The notes: generated by a model not told the origin, from the sequence alone. Numbered from the stretch's first letter, positions 1-9,822 are shown. The stretch: 64,000 nt of DNA from Listeria cornellensis FSL F6-0969 (GCF_000525855.1 NZ_AODE01000004.1:186001-250000), one strand, 5' to 3'. Translations and numbers: made by a program.

Positions 1-110
1 TTGATCAGGTGCATAGAGTTATCTGTGTTTTTTATAGACTCTAATTTTGACAGTGTTCCAATGAATTTATATTCAGATGTTGGCGTGAATCTTTTTAAGA
101 CAAATAGCAT
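1..110 (-). CDS. Hypothetical protein, N-terminal 36 residues only (runs off window)
   Basis: Reading leftward from an ATG at 110 gives an open frame to the window edge (begins MLFVLKRFTPTSEYKFIGT). A good ribosome binding site, GGAGAGGTG, lies just upstream of the ATG. It follows the two ThrE-like genes on the same strand with about 20 bases between, so it is probably the third gene of that operon. I do not recognise the family from this fragment. Confidence 0.5.
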   Translation of the reverse strand, partial: MLFVLKRFTPTSEYKFIGTLSKLESIKNTDNSMHLI

Positions 111-132
111 TGTTATCACCTCTCCTTCATAA

Positions 133-585
133 TTAGATATTCTCCTTATGTTCGCGAAAACGCCGAATACTATGGTTCAAAACCTCTGAAAGTACCAATC
201 CTGCAGCAATTGCACCCGCAACTAAAGCAACACGAACAGAGAATGAGATGGCCTCGAGATAATCCCCAAGTACAAAATTTCGAACAGCTTGGTAGGCGAG
301 ACCACCAGGCACAAGCGGAACAATGCCTGGAACGTTAAAAATCGTGACAGGTAACCTTTTTGATTTTGCAAAGAAGAAGCTAGCAATGGCGACGACAAAA
401 GCCCCAGCGAGTGTACTCATCGTTGTGCCAGCGTCGAGATGCATTAAAGTCCAATAGGTCATCCAGCCAAATGTACCCGTTAGACCACAAGCAATGAGCG
501 ATCGGCGGGGAACATTGGTGATGATAGCGAATGCAAGTGTGGCCAGAAAACTGAAAGCCAGTTGCATGATTATAGTCCAAAACAT
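133..585 (-). CDS. ThrE-like threonine/serine exporter, small membrane subunit (DUF3815/YjjB type)
   Basis: A 150-residue, almost wholly hydrophobic protein with about four to five membrane segments. The motif VPGIVPLVPGG near residue 85 is typical of the small half of split ThrE exporters (YjjB-like). The C-terminal tail is charged (HSIRRFREHKENI). The partner half is encoded immediately upstream at 663-1418 on the same strand, so the two should form one inner-membrane exporter of small amino or dicarboxylic acids. Family assignment comes from motif and gene pairing; the substrate is not visible in the sequence. Confidence 0.8.
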   Translation of the reverse strand: MFWTIIMQLAFSFLATLAFAIITNVPRRSLIACGLTGTFGWMTYWTLMHLDAGTTMSTLAGAFVVAIASFFFAKSKRLPVTIFNVPGIVPLVPGGLAYQAVRNFVLGDYLEAISFSVRVALVAGAIAAGLVLSEVLNHSIRRFREHKENI

Positions 586-662
586 TTGATTTTACCTCCT
601 TAATTTCTATTTGCGACCGCTCCAGTTTTTGTCGGAGCAGAGCGGGCCGTTTCAGCACTTCG

Positions 663-1418
663 TTATCCAAAAAACCGAAATACAACGGCGATCCCAATTC
701 CAATCGTCCCTGCTGTTATCAACGCTTCTGTCCCGCGTGCCATTCCAGATAATAAATGTCCCGCAAGCAAATCGCGCACCGCGTTCGTAATCGGAACCCC
801 TGGCACGAGCGGCATCACACCACCGATAATCATCTTATCCAAACTAACGCCCCAGCCAATCGAAATCGTCAAAACGGCTAACAACCCAACCGTAAATGCA
901 GCTAAAAACTCCGCTAAAAACTTTACCTTGAAAAATTCCGTCCCATAATAAAAAATCACAAAGCCGATCGCCCCGATAATACAGGCCGTAATCAAGTCCT
1001 TCCAAACACCACCAAAAATCATCATCAACGTTCCACTTACAACCGCGGCAGCCACAATCTGTAACCAAATTGGGAAGAATTTCACATCTTTGTCGAGCGA
1101 ACGTAATCTTGTATAAAATTGCCCTAATGAAATCTTTTTCATGGTGAACTCACGAGACAAATCATTGACCTTAGAAACCTTCTCCAAATTAATTGTCCGC
1201 GTTGGAATCTGCTCCATTTTCACGGCAGTCCCACCTTGCAAAGCCATAAAAATACCAGTCGGCGTCACAAAACTAATCCCTTTCGACTCCGAGCCAGCCT
1301 CTGCAATCCGACTCATCGTATCTTCCACGCGGTACATCTCCGCACCGCTTTCCATCATAATTTTTCCCGCCAATAAACATGTATCTAGCAAAAAATCTTG
1401 AGGAGTCTCTTCCATCAT
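663..1418 (-). CDS. ThrE-like exporter, large subunit (DUF1212/YjjP type)
   Basis: A 251-residue protein. The N-terminal soluble part (about 1-115) carries the conserved start LLDTCLLAGKIMMESGAEMYRVEDT and a TPTGIF segment characteristic of DUF1212/ThrE. About five membrane helices follow, with MPLVPGVPITNAVRDLL near residue 200, the conserved hairpin of the family. It is first in a leftward operon with the small subunit at 133-585. The start is the second ATG of an ATG-ATG pair (MMEETPQ), with a GGAGG-like site upstream. Function as an amino-acid exporter is inferred from the family. Confidence 0.8.
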   Translation of the reverse strand: MMEETPQDFLLDTCLLAGKIMMESGAEMYRVEDTMSRIAEAGSESKGISFVTPTGIFMALQGGTAVKMEQIPTRTINLEKVSKVNDLSREFTMKKISLGQFYTRLRSLDKDVKFFPIWLQIVAAAVVSGTLMMIFGGVWKDLITACIIGAIGFVIFYYGTEFFKVKFLAEFLAAFTVGLLAVLTISIGWGVSLDKMIIGGVMPLVPGVPITNAVRDLLAGHLLSGMARGTEALITAGTIGIGIAVVFRFFG

Positions 1419-1585
1419 CCAACCTCCGTTCTATCTAGTCTCTAATCCCATCCTAACGCAACCACGGCAATTTTTCTAGTTAAAATAAAAAGATTTTTGG
1501 GAAATACGATTCTGCGAGGCGATTTGAGGGTAAATATCTGTTAGTATGAACTATGGGGCATTATTTAATAAAGGAGTTTTGGCAG

Positions 1586-1796
1586 ATGAGCAGTATTGAA
1601 TATGAAATCGTAGAACATATTGGTGTTTTGTCGGAGAATTCGAAAGGGTGGCGAAGAGAGGTCAATCTGATTAGTTGGAACGGTCGCGCGCCGAAATACG
1701 ATATTCGTGATTGGTCACCAGGCAATGAAAAAATGGGCAAAGGCATTACGCTCACGGAGGAAGAGTTTAAAAAAAATCGCTGAATTAGCGAAGTAA
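1586..1796 (+). CDS. YdbC-like PC4-domain ssDNA-binding protein (3' end frameshifted as read)
   Basis: Small protein starting MSSIEYEIVEHIGVLSENS; the ATG at 1586 has AAGGAG nine bases upstream. Residues WRREVNLISWNGRAPKYDIR and the following DW are typical of YdbC/PC4-like proteins of Firmicutes, which bind single-stranded nucleic acid. As read, the frame ends at 1783 with EEFKKNR. The run of eight A at 1769-1776 looks one base too long: with seven, the end becomes EEFKKIAELAK and stops at 1796, just before the next gene's ribosome site. Tightly followed by the hydrolase gene at 1812, so probably co-transcribed. Confidence 0.75.
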
Positions 1797-1811
1797 CGGG
1801 GGAATTGTTTT

Positions 1812-2451
1812 ATGTTTGCATATGATATTTATGAGCCAATTGATCGGAAGGTGGAGGATACGTTTCCAACCATCTTTACACTTCATGGAGCAGGCGCAGA
1901 CGAGCTAGACATACCAGGCATTTTAGAGTCGGTGATGGACCGATTTGTCATTGTAGGCATTCGTGGCAACGTACAGCAAGGTCCAGGATATTCCTACTAT
2001 AAAATGGTGGCAGAAGGGGAACCTAGTGAGAAGGCGATTACATATGCAGCAAACAGCATTCACGAATTTATCGAAACGATTGTGAAACAGTACCCATCGA
2101 TTGACCGCAAAAAAAATGTATTTACTTGGCTTTGATCAAGGAAGTATTGTTGCTATGACTGAGTTTGTTCAGAACGGTGGCATGTATCATGGCGGTGTTT
2201 TCCTAAGCGGGAGAATCCCAGCCTTTTTGGAAACCGCACCGAAAAATTTATTATTAAAACCTAAACGCATTTTTGTCGGGCATGGAGTTAATGATGCCGT
2301 TTTTTCCGTTCAGGAAGGCGAAAAAATCGCGCGGTATTTTAAAGAATTAAGCGATGACGTGACGCTGCGAACTTTTTATGTCATGCACAATGTGAATGCA
2401 GCCGAAGAGGACGAAATTATTGACTGGCTCACGGCAGAAGAAGAAAAATAA
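1812..2451 (+). CDS. Alpha/beta hydrolase (carboxylesterase/phospholipase-like), one frameshift as read
   Basis: About 212 residues once repaired. Start ATG 1812 with GGGGGAA upstream. Residues FTLHGAGADE near 26 form the oxyanion-hole region, and the family nucleophile elbow appears as LLGFDQGS where GFSQGG is usual, so the catalytic serine position is Asp. The later acid (GVNDAVF) and His (MHNVNA) regions are recognisable. The frame breaks at a run of eight A (2109-2116); with seven, IDRKKMYLLGFDQG reads through. Either a non-catalytic family member or one using a different nucleophile. It lies between ydbC and an oxidoreductase gene in one apparent operon. Confidence 0.7.
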
Positions 2452-2506
2452 GCAGGCTGTGCACGAAAAACATGGCTGAAACAGACAGATCGGGAGGTTT
2501 TACAGG

Positions 2507-3433
2507 ATGAAAGCATTAGGTTTTACAAAGTTTGGCGATCCAGAAGTATTTGAAGAATTAGAGTTACCAAAACCAAAAGCAAGTGAAAAAGGACTAGTAA
2601 TCAAGGTTTTAGCGGCAGGGGTAAACCCTTATGACGGCTTACTACGAGCAGGCACGATGCAAAAAATGCGCCCACTCGAGTTTCCGATTGTTCCAGGAAG
2701 TGACATTGTCGGCAAAATTACCGAAATAGGTTCCAAAGTGAAGAATTACGCGGTTGGGGATATCGTTATTGGCCATCCAGCAATTGGCGGTTACGGCGAA
2801 TATGTCGCGACTCCGAGCTACAACGTCGTGAAAAAACCGAAAGAGATGAGTATCGAGGAAGCCGCTGGACTAGCATCAGTCGGAATTACAGCTTATTACG
2901 CACTTCAAGTTGCCAAACTGAAAAAAGGCGAAAAACTGATCATTCTCGGCGCGTCAGGAGCAGTTGGTTCGATAGCTGTCCAAATCGCGAAAGAACAAGG
3001 ACACAAAGTGATTGGTGTTGCGAGCAGTAAAAATGCGGATTACGTGAGTGCATTAGGCGCTGACCACGTTTTTTCTTATGATCAGGATGATTTATCCCAA
3101 GTGTTGCATAACAAAGCGAACGTTGTGCTGGACATGAGTTTTGGCGGTAAAGGTTCAGCAGAAGGACTACACTACGTGAAAAGAGGCGGACGCTATGTTT
3201 CGCTAACCAGTTTGCCAGAAAATGCAGACGAGAAGAAAGTGAAAGCTATCCGTATGAAGCGTTCGAAAGACATGAAGGACAAAGAAGCTTTAGGATACTT
3301 GGCTGATTTGTACCGCGCGCATAAATTACAACTAAAAACAGCGGAAGTGCTGACATTCGATCTACGCGGCGTGATTGGCGCGCATCAGTTGATTGATAAA
3401 AAGCAAGTGGCTGGGAAGTTGATTTTGAAGTAA
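2507..3433 (+). CDS. NADP-dependent quinone-oxidoreductase-like protein (MDR family, zinc-free)
   Basis: 308 residues, full length for the family. An N-terminal GroES-like domain (AAGVNPYDGLLRAG, then FPIVPGSDIVG) is followed by a Rossmann fold with LIILGASGAVGSIAVQIAK around 147-166, the NADP-binding loop of zeta-crystallin-like reductases. No zinc-binding cysteines are seen, which places it with quinone reductases rather than zinc alcohol dehydrogenases. Start ATG 2507 has GGGAGG upstream. Likely the last gene of the ydbC-hydrolase operon, closed by the terminator at 3443. The physiological substrate cannot be read from the sequence. Confidence 0.85.
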   Translation: MKALGFTKFGDPEVFEELELPKPKASEKGLVIKVLAAGVNPYDGLLRAGTMQKMRPLEFPIVPGSDIVGKITEIGSKVKNYAVGDIVIGHPAIGGYGEYVATPSYNVVKKPKEMSIEEAAGLASVGITAYYALQVAKLKKGEKLIILGASGAVGSIAVQIAKEQGHKVIGVASSKNADYVSALGADHVFSYDQDDLSQVLHNKANVVLDMSFGGKGSAEGLHYVKRGGRYVSLTSLPENADEKKVKAIRMKRSKDMKDKEALGYLADLYRAHKLQLKTAEVLTFDLRGVIGAHQLIDKKQVAGKLILK

Positions 3434-3442
3434 TAGACGGAG

Positions 3443-3469
3443 ACACCTGAGAAATTGGGTGTTTTTTTT
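3443..3469 (+). terminator. Rho-independent terminator after the oxidoreductase gene
   Basis: ACACCT pairs with GGGTGT around a nine-base loop and is followed by a run of T. It lies ten bases after the stop codon. Confidence 0.7.
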
Positions 3470-3485
3470 GAGGAAAGGTCAGAAT

Positions 3486-3535
3486 AAAGGTAGTGCATTC
3501 ATGGAGCGAAAAGCCGTGAATGCACTACCTTTTTT
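3486..3535. terminator. Strong bidirectional terminator
   Basis: A long near-perfect stem (AAAGGTAGTGCATTCA pairing with TGAATGCACTACCTTT) flanked by A and T runs on both sides. It separates the rightward 1.6-3.4 kb operon from the leftward FAD-protein gene and can serve both. Confidence 0.85.
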
Positions 3536-4785
3536 AGCGTAGAATTTCGCCTAAATATAGCCCACTGCAAGCTGCGTGTGACAGTGAATGCGTGGCGCCT
3601 GAGCAATCACCTATAAAGTAGAGGTTAGGGATATCAGATTCGAAATCAATATTGGTATGTATCTCCGGCCCGAAATCCTTCGTGTCGTAGCAATATAATA
3701 AGGTATTTCCATCTATTTTAGACTGCATACTACGTTCTAAGTGATGAAAAAAAGCGATCGTTTCTTTCAATAAGTCCTCTAAAATAATGTCAGCCGAGAA
3801 GTCCGATTCATATGTTACCGTGCCTTGGATTTCCTTGTCCGGTTCAAATTCTCTGGACAACGAAGAAAGCGGATAACCAATTATTCTATCTTGATTTTGG
3901 TTGATTTTAGAGAATAGAGAATCGAGAAAAGCGTTCATTTCTATCTCGTTATCAAAATAATAAGGACGGAAAAGTGTGAAGTTTAGGTTCTTGCTTGGTT
4001 TATCCTCTCTAGCATTCTGCCCCTCAGGCGTCACGCGACCATGCAGATTACGTTTTATGACCCGCCCAAATTTGTTCATGCAGTAGCTGTATAGATTGCC
4101 ACTTCGCATTTTGACTTCCAGATTGTTTTGAAGTATGGCATCAAATGTTTCACTTAACATTTCGATACGGAAACCGATGTCGACTCTCTTTTTCTGATAT
4201 GTAAGCCCTAATTTTGCAAAACTATTGTTCAGGAGTGGATTCTTTTTTGAACCGGTGGCAACAATGACTTTTTTTGCGTGGAAAATATGATTTTCTGATG
4301 TTGTGACGCGGAATGTATCGTCGGTTTTCTCCATATTGGTTACTGCATTGTTAAAAAGGAATTCTATTTTAGTAGATAAGTGTGAAAATATATTGTTATA
4401 CACTTCTTTCGAAAGCTCGGTGCCTAGGTGCTTTGTTGGGCAATCTAAGAATTGGATGGAGGAATCATTTTGGATATCTGCATGGGATTGGTAGGTTAAT
4501 GCTGATTGGCCACCAAACGTATTGATGATATCTTCCACTTCTGATAAATACTGAGTTACCAAGTTTTCTCCGATTTTGCTACTTAAATTGCCACCTAAGT
4601 CGGGGGAAAAATTATACTTTCCTTCCGATAAACCTAAACCGCCAAAACCGGTGGTGGAAGGTTTTACAAGGCGGTCTTCTATGCTAGGTCCTGCATCAAT
4701 GGCGAGGATTTTTTTTGTTAGTGTCTAGTTTTAGCATGGTGAAGATACTGCTGACGCCAGAGCCGATGATTATGATATCGTACAT
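3534..4785 (-). CDS. FAD-dependent dehydrogenase (COG2509-like), one frameshift as read
   Basis: About 416 residues after repair. It begins MYDIIIIGSGVSSIFTMLKL, a Rossmann dinucleotide-binding loop (GxGxxS), from an ATG at 4785 with AAAGGAGCC upstream. A second conserved stretch (KKVIVATGSKKNP) lies mid-protein, and the C-terminal FAD-closing motif IPNLYFIGDCSG precedes the end. As read, the frame breaks at a run of eight T (4709-4716, A on the coding strand); seven gives NKKILAIDAGPSIEDRL and joins both parts. Similar to uncharacterised FAD-dependent dehydrogenases; substrate unknown. Confidence 0.7.
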
Positions 4786-5080
4786 TTTTTTGGCTCCTTT
4801 CTAAAAGGTTTTTGTAAACTCGTTTTAATAACAGGTTAACATCATAGGCGTGGAATTGCAATTGATTTTTTTTGAAATAATGTAGATGTGATTTTCGTGA
4901 ACAGATTAAAAAATTATGGGAGAGTAACTCTTTGATTAGATCCAAGCATGTATCAATGTTTTCTATGATAGAATTGTTAAATATATTTGCGCGTACCGGT
5001 CGATTGAGAAGAATATGGCTGGGAAACTTATTTTGACGTAAGCAATAAATACTACTGTTTAAAGAATCAGTTTTTTTCAT
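4718..5080 (-). CDS. Hypothetical protein of unclear extent
   Basis: An AT-rich leftward frame beginning MKKTDSLNSSIYCLRQNKF at 5080 with only a weak ribosome site. As read it runs on, out of frame, into the start of the FAD gene. If the five-A run in TACAAAAACC were four, it would stop just before the FAD gene's ribosome site after about 92 residues, which is the more natural layout. No family recognised. It could be spurious. Confidence 0.3.
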   Translation of the reverse strand: MKKTDSLNSSIYCLRQNKFPSHILLNRPVRANIFNNSIIENIDTCLDLIKELLSHNFLICSRKSHLHYFKKNQLQFHAYDVNLLLKRVYKNLLERSQKNVRYHNHRLWRQQYLHHAKTRH

Positions 5081-5103
5081 AAAGAGGTGCCTATTAAAAG
5101 AAA

Positions 5104-5131
5104 ATGGACAAATCGATTAAACCAGTATAGA
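5104..5131 (+). promoter_or_regulatory. Putative promoter of the crRNA-like RNA
   Basis: TGGACA (5105-5110) and TATAGA (5126-5131) are separated by about 15 bases, a weak but plausible sigma-A promoter. Its expected start (about 5138) falls directly before the degenerate CRISPR repeat at 5143, the arrangement expected of a stand-alone mini-CRISPR transcript. Confidence 0.4.
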
Positions 5132-5137
5132 ATGGGT

Positions 5138-5240
5138 TAGTGTGTTTAATTTAAGTAATTTGTAATGTGAATATGTAATTAAGCACTTTGATTTGCATTT
5201 TAATCTATTTCATTTTGAAGAGGCTGATTCAGCTTCTAAA
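5138..5240 (+). ncRNA. Candidate crRNA-like regulatory RNA (CreA/CreR-type) upstream of the cas operon
   Basis: This stretch holds one degenerate CRISPR repeat (5143-5172) followed by a spacer-like segment from 5173. Spacer positions 1-11 (ATGTAATTAAG) are exactly complementary to plus-strand 5396-5406 at the promoter facing the 64-aa ORF and cas6. After a gap (CA against AAA) CTTTGAT matches again. The complementary site has CCT at the position where type I-B systems read a PAM. No clear second repeat follows; a small hairpin (GAAG..CTG/CAGCTTC, 5217-5236) lies where the RNA could end. Known CreA and CreR RNAs share this layout: a degenerate repeat, then a seed matching a promoter, guiding Cas proteins to repress without cleavage. 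Transcription and function are inference. Confidence 0.55.
5143..5172 (+). repeat. Degenerate CRISPR repeat outside the array
   Basis: Ungapped comparison with the 30-base array repeat gives 23 matches of 30, including an unbroken AAGTAAT core and a 3' handle ATGTGAAT against ATGTAAAT. Allowing insertions, an alternative alignment over 5142-5180 gives about 27 of 30. It has the same orientation as the array and lies 9 kb from it, upstream of the cas genes. Confidence 0.65.
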
Positions 5241-5373
5241 GAAAAAAGACTGAAAAATTAGTTTTTTAAAAGATGCAAGCTTATTTTAATAGAAATATTT
5301 TTACCATAAACTACTTGTCTTATTTTTACTTACGTGTTAAGATAAATCCATCATATGTGATATATGAAAAGAT

Positions 5374-5409
5374 AACTTTGATATAATCAAAGTTTCTTAA
5401 TTACATAGG
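5374..5409 (+). promoter_or_regulatory. cas-operon promoter region with palindrome and pseudo-protospacer
   Basis: TATAAT (5382-5387) is a consensus -10 with no strong -35 seen. It is embedded in a perfect inverted repeat, AACTTTGAT-ATA-ATCAAAGTT (5374-5394). Overlapping its right arm, 5386-5406 is complementary to the spacer-like part of the RNA at 5173, followed by AGGA (TCCT on the other strand, i.e. a CCT PAM). Binding by Cascade here would cover the -10 and start site. The palindrome could alternatively be an operator for a protein repressor. Confidence 0.55.
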
Positions 5410-5437
5410 ATTATTTATTTGAGAAGGTGGTGAAAAA

Positions 5438-5632
5438 ATGTTAGAGCGAGGATTAGGAGCTATGATTATTATCGTTTGCTATAGGATGATCGTGTGGATT
5501 GAAACAAACGTAAGTGGAGTAAAAGATAGTAGGGTAGGTAGTAGACGACCCACCCCAAATCTGATTAGGATTCTAGTATTAGTTGTATTCCTTCTAATAC
5601 TTTACATCATGCTAAAAGTTCAGGTAGAGTAG
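5438..5632 (+). CDS. 64-aa hydrophobic protein between the cas promoter and cas6; candidate CreT-like toxin
   Basis: Starts MLERGLGAMIIIVCYRMIVW from an ATG with GAAGGTGGTGA upstream. A hydrophobic N-terminal stretch, a short Arg/Ser-rich middle and a clear C-terminal membrane helix (LIRILVLVVFLLILYIML) leave almost no soluble domain. It matches no family I know. It is the first ORF behind the promoter targeted by the crRNA-like RNA and precedes cas6 by about 150 bases. In CreTA modules a tiny toxin occupies exactly this position, so that role is proposed. A leader-encoded membrane peptide or a non-functional ORF are alternatives. AGG/AGA codons make up three or four of its six Arg codons. 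Confidence 0.45.
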   Translation: MLERGLGAMIIIVCYRMIVWIETNVSGVKDSRVGSRRPTPNLIRILVLVVFLLILYIMLKVQVE

Positions 5633-5783
5633 ATGATAGTGGTATAGATTCTGTTGATTTGTTGGGAGTAGATGCTACAACATCACTTCCAACAAAAGTG
5701 TCAACAAAAATGTATAAATATACTACCAATAAATTCATTTTAACACAAATGTGGATTGAAATAAAAGTAAGGAGGTGAAAAAC

Positions 5784-6506
5784 ATGAGGTTAAAAATAGT
5801 TTGCCAATTGACTAATGAAATTATGCCATTAGATTATAGAAGTAAAATATTAATGATTATGAAAAAAGGTTTATCAAAAACACATCCAGATATCTTTAAA
5901 TATCTCTATGAAGCAAATAAACAAAAAGATTTTACATTCTCGGTGTATTTTAAAAATGCACGATTTACTAATAAAGAGATTATAGTTTCTGGAAAGGAAT
6001 TAATTATTAATTTCTCTACAGGTAATGTACGACTAGCGATTCCTTTTTATAATGCATTTACAAGTTTGAAATGGCAAAAAATAAAAATGTCTGATCAAAG
6101 CCATTTACAAATTCAAAAAGTAGACGTGTTACCGGAAAAAGAAATTGTAGGATCGAGCGTTGTTCTGAGAACGCTCTCTCCGATAGTTTGTAGAGATCAT
6201 AATCAAGAAACATATAAGGATTGGTTTTATGATTACACCGATGACGAATTCGAAAGTCTGCTAAAAAGAAATATCTATTCTAAGCTTAAAAATCGATATG
6301 GCGATTTTTTATCTGAAGACATGGGTAAAATGAGTATAAAACCTATTGATATGAAAAAGACTGTAGTTCTACATTACGATTTGTACGTTGCATGCTCTAT
6401 AGGCCTTTTAGAAATAGAAGCCCCAAAATATATGCTAGATCACATTGTTAGTGATGGCCTTGGTTCGCTTACTGGTATTGGATTTGGGATGTTGGAACAA
6501 GCATAG
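5784..6506 (+). CDS. cas6: Cas6, pre-crRNA endoribonuclease (type I-B)
   Basis: 240 residues starting MRLKIVCQLTNEIMPLDYRS. The ATG at 5784 has AAGGAGGTG upstream; an in-frame GTG nearer the site is less likely. The C-terminal DGLGSLTGIGFGMLE is the glycine-rich loop of Cas6-family RAMP proteins. Cas6 cuts the array transcript within each repeat, leaving an eight-base 5' handle (here AUGUAAAU). It leads the cas operon and cas8 follows 12 bases later. It would also be the enzyme to process the crRNA-like RNA at 5138. Confidence 0.88.
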   Translation: MRLKIVCQLTNEIMPLDYRSKILMIMKKGLSKTHPDIFKYLYEANKQKDFTFSVYFKNARFTNKEIIVSGKELIINFSTGNVRLAIPFYNAFTSLKWQKIKMSDQSHLQIQKVDVLPEKEIVGSSVVLRTLSPIVCRDHNQETYKDWFYDYTDDEFESLLKRNIYSKLKNRYGDFLSEDMGKMSIKPIDMKKTVVLHYDLYVACSIGLLEIEAPKYMLDHIVSDGLGSLTGIGFGMLEQA

Positions 6507-6518
6507 GGAGGTGAAAAG

Positions 6519-8193
6519 ATGAGAGAAATAGAATGTCGAGCGAGTGATTGGCTATTTAATTCAGGCATGGTAGGTTTTATTAATATCGTTGGGCGTGAAA
6601 ATATAAGACTGGAAGGACGAAGTATCTTTTTTGACGAAGGTTTGTTTGATGCTTTTGAAGATAAGTATTTTGCATATTTTATCAAGGAGTACGAAAAGAT
6701 GTTATCTTGGTATAAGATTGTATCTTTCAAAGAAGAAATCAAACGGTATCAAAAAGATGATTTTTTGAGTTTTGATGAGGATGCTTTGGAGCGACTCAAC
6801 GATTATATCGCGAATGTAGCGAAGCGTTATCTAAAAAGTGCCAGTTATATCAGTGTTTATCCCCTTATTGACGTTACGGCAGCTCCTCTCAGTTGGGAGA
6901 AGGGTCTTACAAAGGTTGGAGTATTGAAAAAGAAAGAAACATTCGATGAAAAGCGCACCGATATTATTCAAGAAGTGAAGCAAGTATATCTGAAGTTAGA
7001 GCAAATTATCTCATTTTGTGATAGTGAGAAGGGTAAAAAATATTTAGCGGCTAAAAATGTTATCTATACTGTTATAAAAAATGGATGGAATGGTGTTTCA
7101 TTTCTAAATCCGCAGACTAAAGAGAAGGATGTTTATGAGGATTATCGAAAAACCTTTATAGCACCAGCCCAAGAATATTTTGAAATAGACAAGGTGGATT
7201 CTGAATATAAGTGTTCAGCATGTAATAAACCTATCAAGAAAGAAAAATATAATTTTAGTTTTTTGAATTATGCAGGGTTTGATATTGCGAAGAAATCATC
7301 TCATGTGTGGGATTTTTACAATGACATAGAGATATGTGCTGTATGCAAATTAATTTATTCGTGCGTTCCAGCTGGATTTACGTATGCTTTTGGTAATGGT
7401 ATTTTCATTGATGATTCATTTAGTATTGATACATTATACGAGGTCAATGAAAAAATACGATTTGCGATTCTGCACGATCCGGCGCAAACTTTAGCACAAG
7501 CGAGCCCTTATCGCGCTTTGGTTGAAGCTACCACGAATCAAGTCGAGGGCAATCGGCATTATGAGTTGGCAGATATTCAGGTTGTCCGTTACGAAAACGA
7601 GACTTACCGCTTTAACATCTTGTCCAAACGAGCACTAAACATTTTCCGAGAGTCAAAAAATGCGTTAAAAGCGATTCAAAGATGCGGTTTCAAAGAAGGC
7701 AATCTGAGCGTTAACTTTTATCAAGAAACGGTTCGGCGTCTGATGAATAACGAGAATTTGTTTACGTTTATCCACAAAACGATGTATTTAAAAGTGACGA
7801 ATGTGAGCAATACTTACTATCACATCGGGCATATCGGCAGCTTGCTCGAGATAAATACGAATTTTTTAAAGGAGATAGAGGCGATGACAGAGATTTCGAA
7901 AGGTCGGATTTGGCATATTAATAAGTGCGGAAATGAGTTCAAAAAAGCGTATCCAGAGCATAAGCGTGCTGGTTTTAACTACAAAGTTTTGAATGCGCTG
8001 AAAACAAATAATCGGGATGCGTTTATGGACATTATTTTAAACAGTTACTCATATTTAGGCAAGGTGATTCCTGATTTCTTCTTGGAATCTTTTACAAGTG
8101 ATGAGACATTTAAAACAGTTGGCTATGCGTTTATGGTCGGCGTCAATGGTGCTATAGAGCAAGATGACAAAGATAAAGATGGAGGAAATAACG

Positions 8194-8204
<11 letters not shown>
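6519..8204 (+). CDS. cas8: Cas8, large Cascade subunit (Cst1/Cas8b-like)
   Basis: 561 residues from an ATG with GGGAGGTGA upstream. The middle carries a zinc-finger-like pair, CSACNKPIKK (about 235) and ICAVCKLIYSC (about 265), typical of Cst1-type type I-B large subunits, which recognise the PAM. The N-terminal part opens with CRASDWLFNSGMVGFINI, a common Cst1 start. The stop overlaps the start of cas7 by 11 bases, suggesting translational coupling. Base composition is AT-rich in the first two thirds and less so after about 7.4 kb. Confidence 0.85.

Positions 8205-9822
<1,618 letters not shown>

Noticed and set aside
5209-5340. A second degenerate repeat closing the crRNA-like RNA
   Set aside because: I compared the region with the repeat on both strands; the best similarity (TTACTTA near 5319, reverse sense) is broken by insertions and not convincing.
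5492-5510. GGATTGAAAC in the 64-aa ORF as the end of a CRISPR repeat of another family
   Set aside because: Only about ten bases agree with common repeat ends; there is no second copy at repeat spacing and it does not match this array's repeat.
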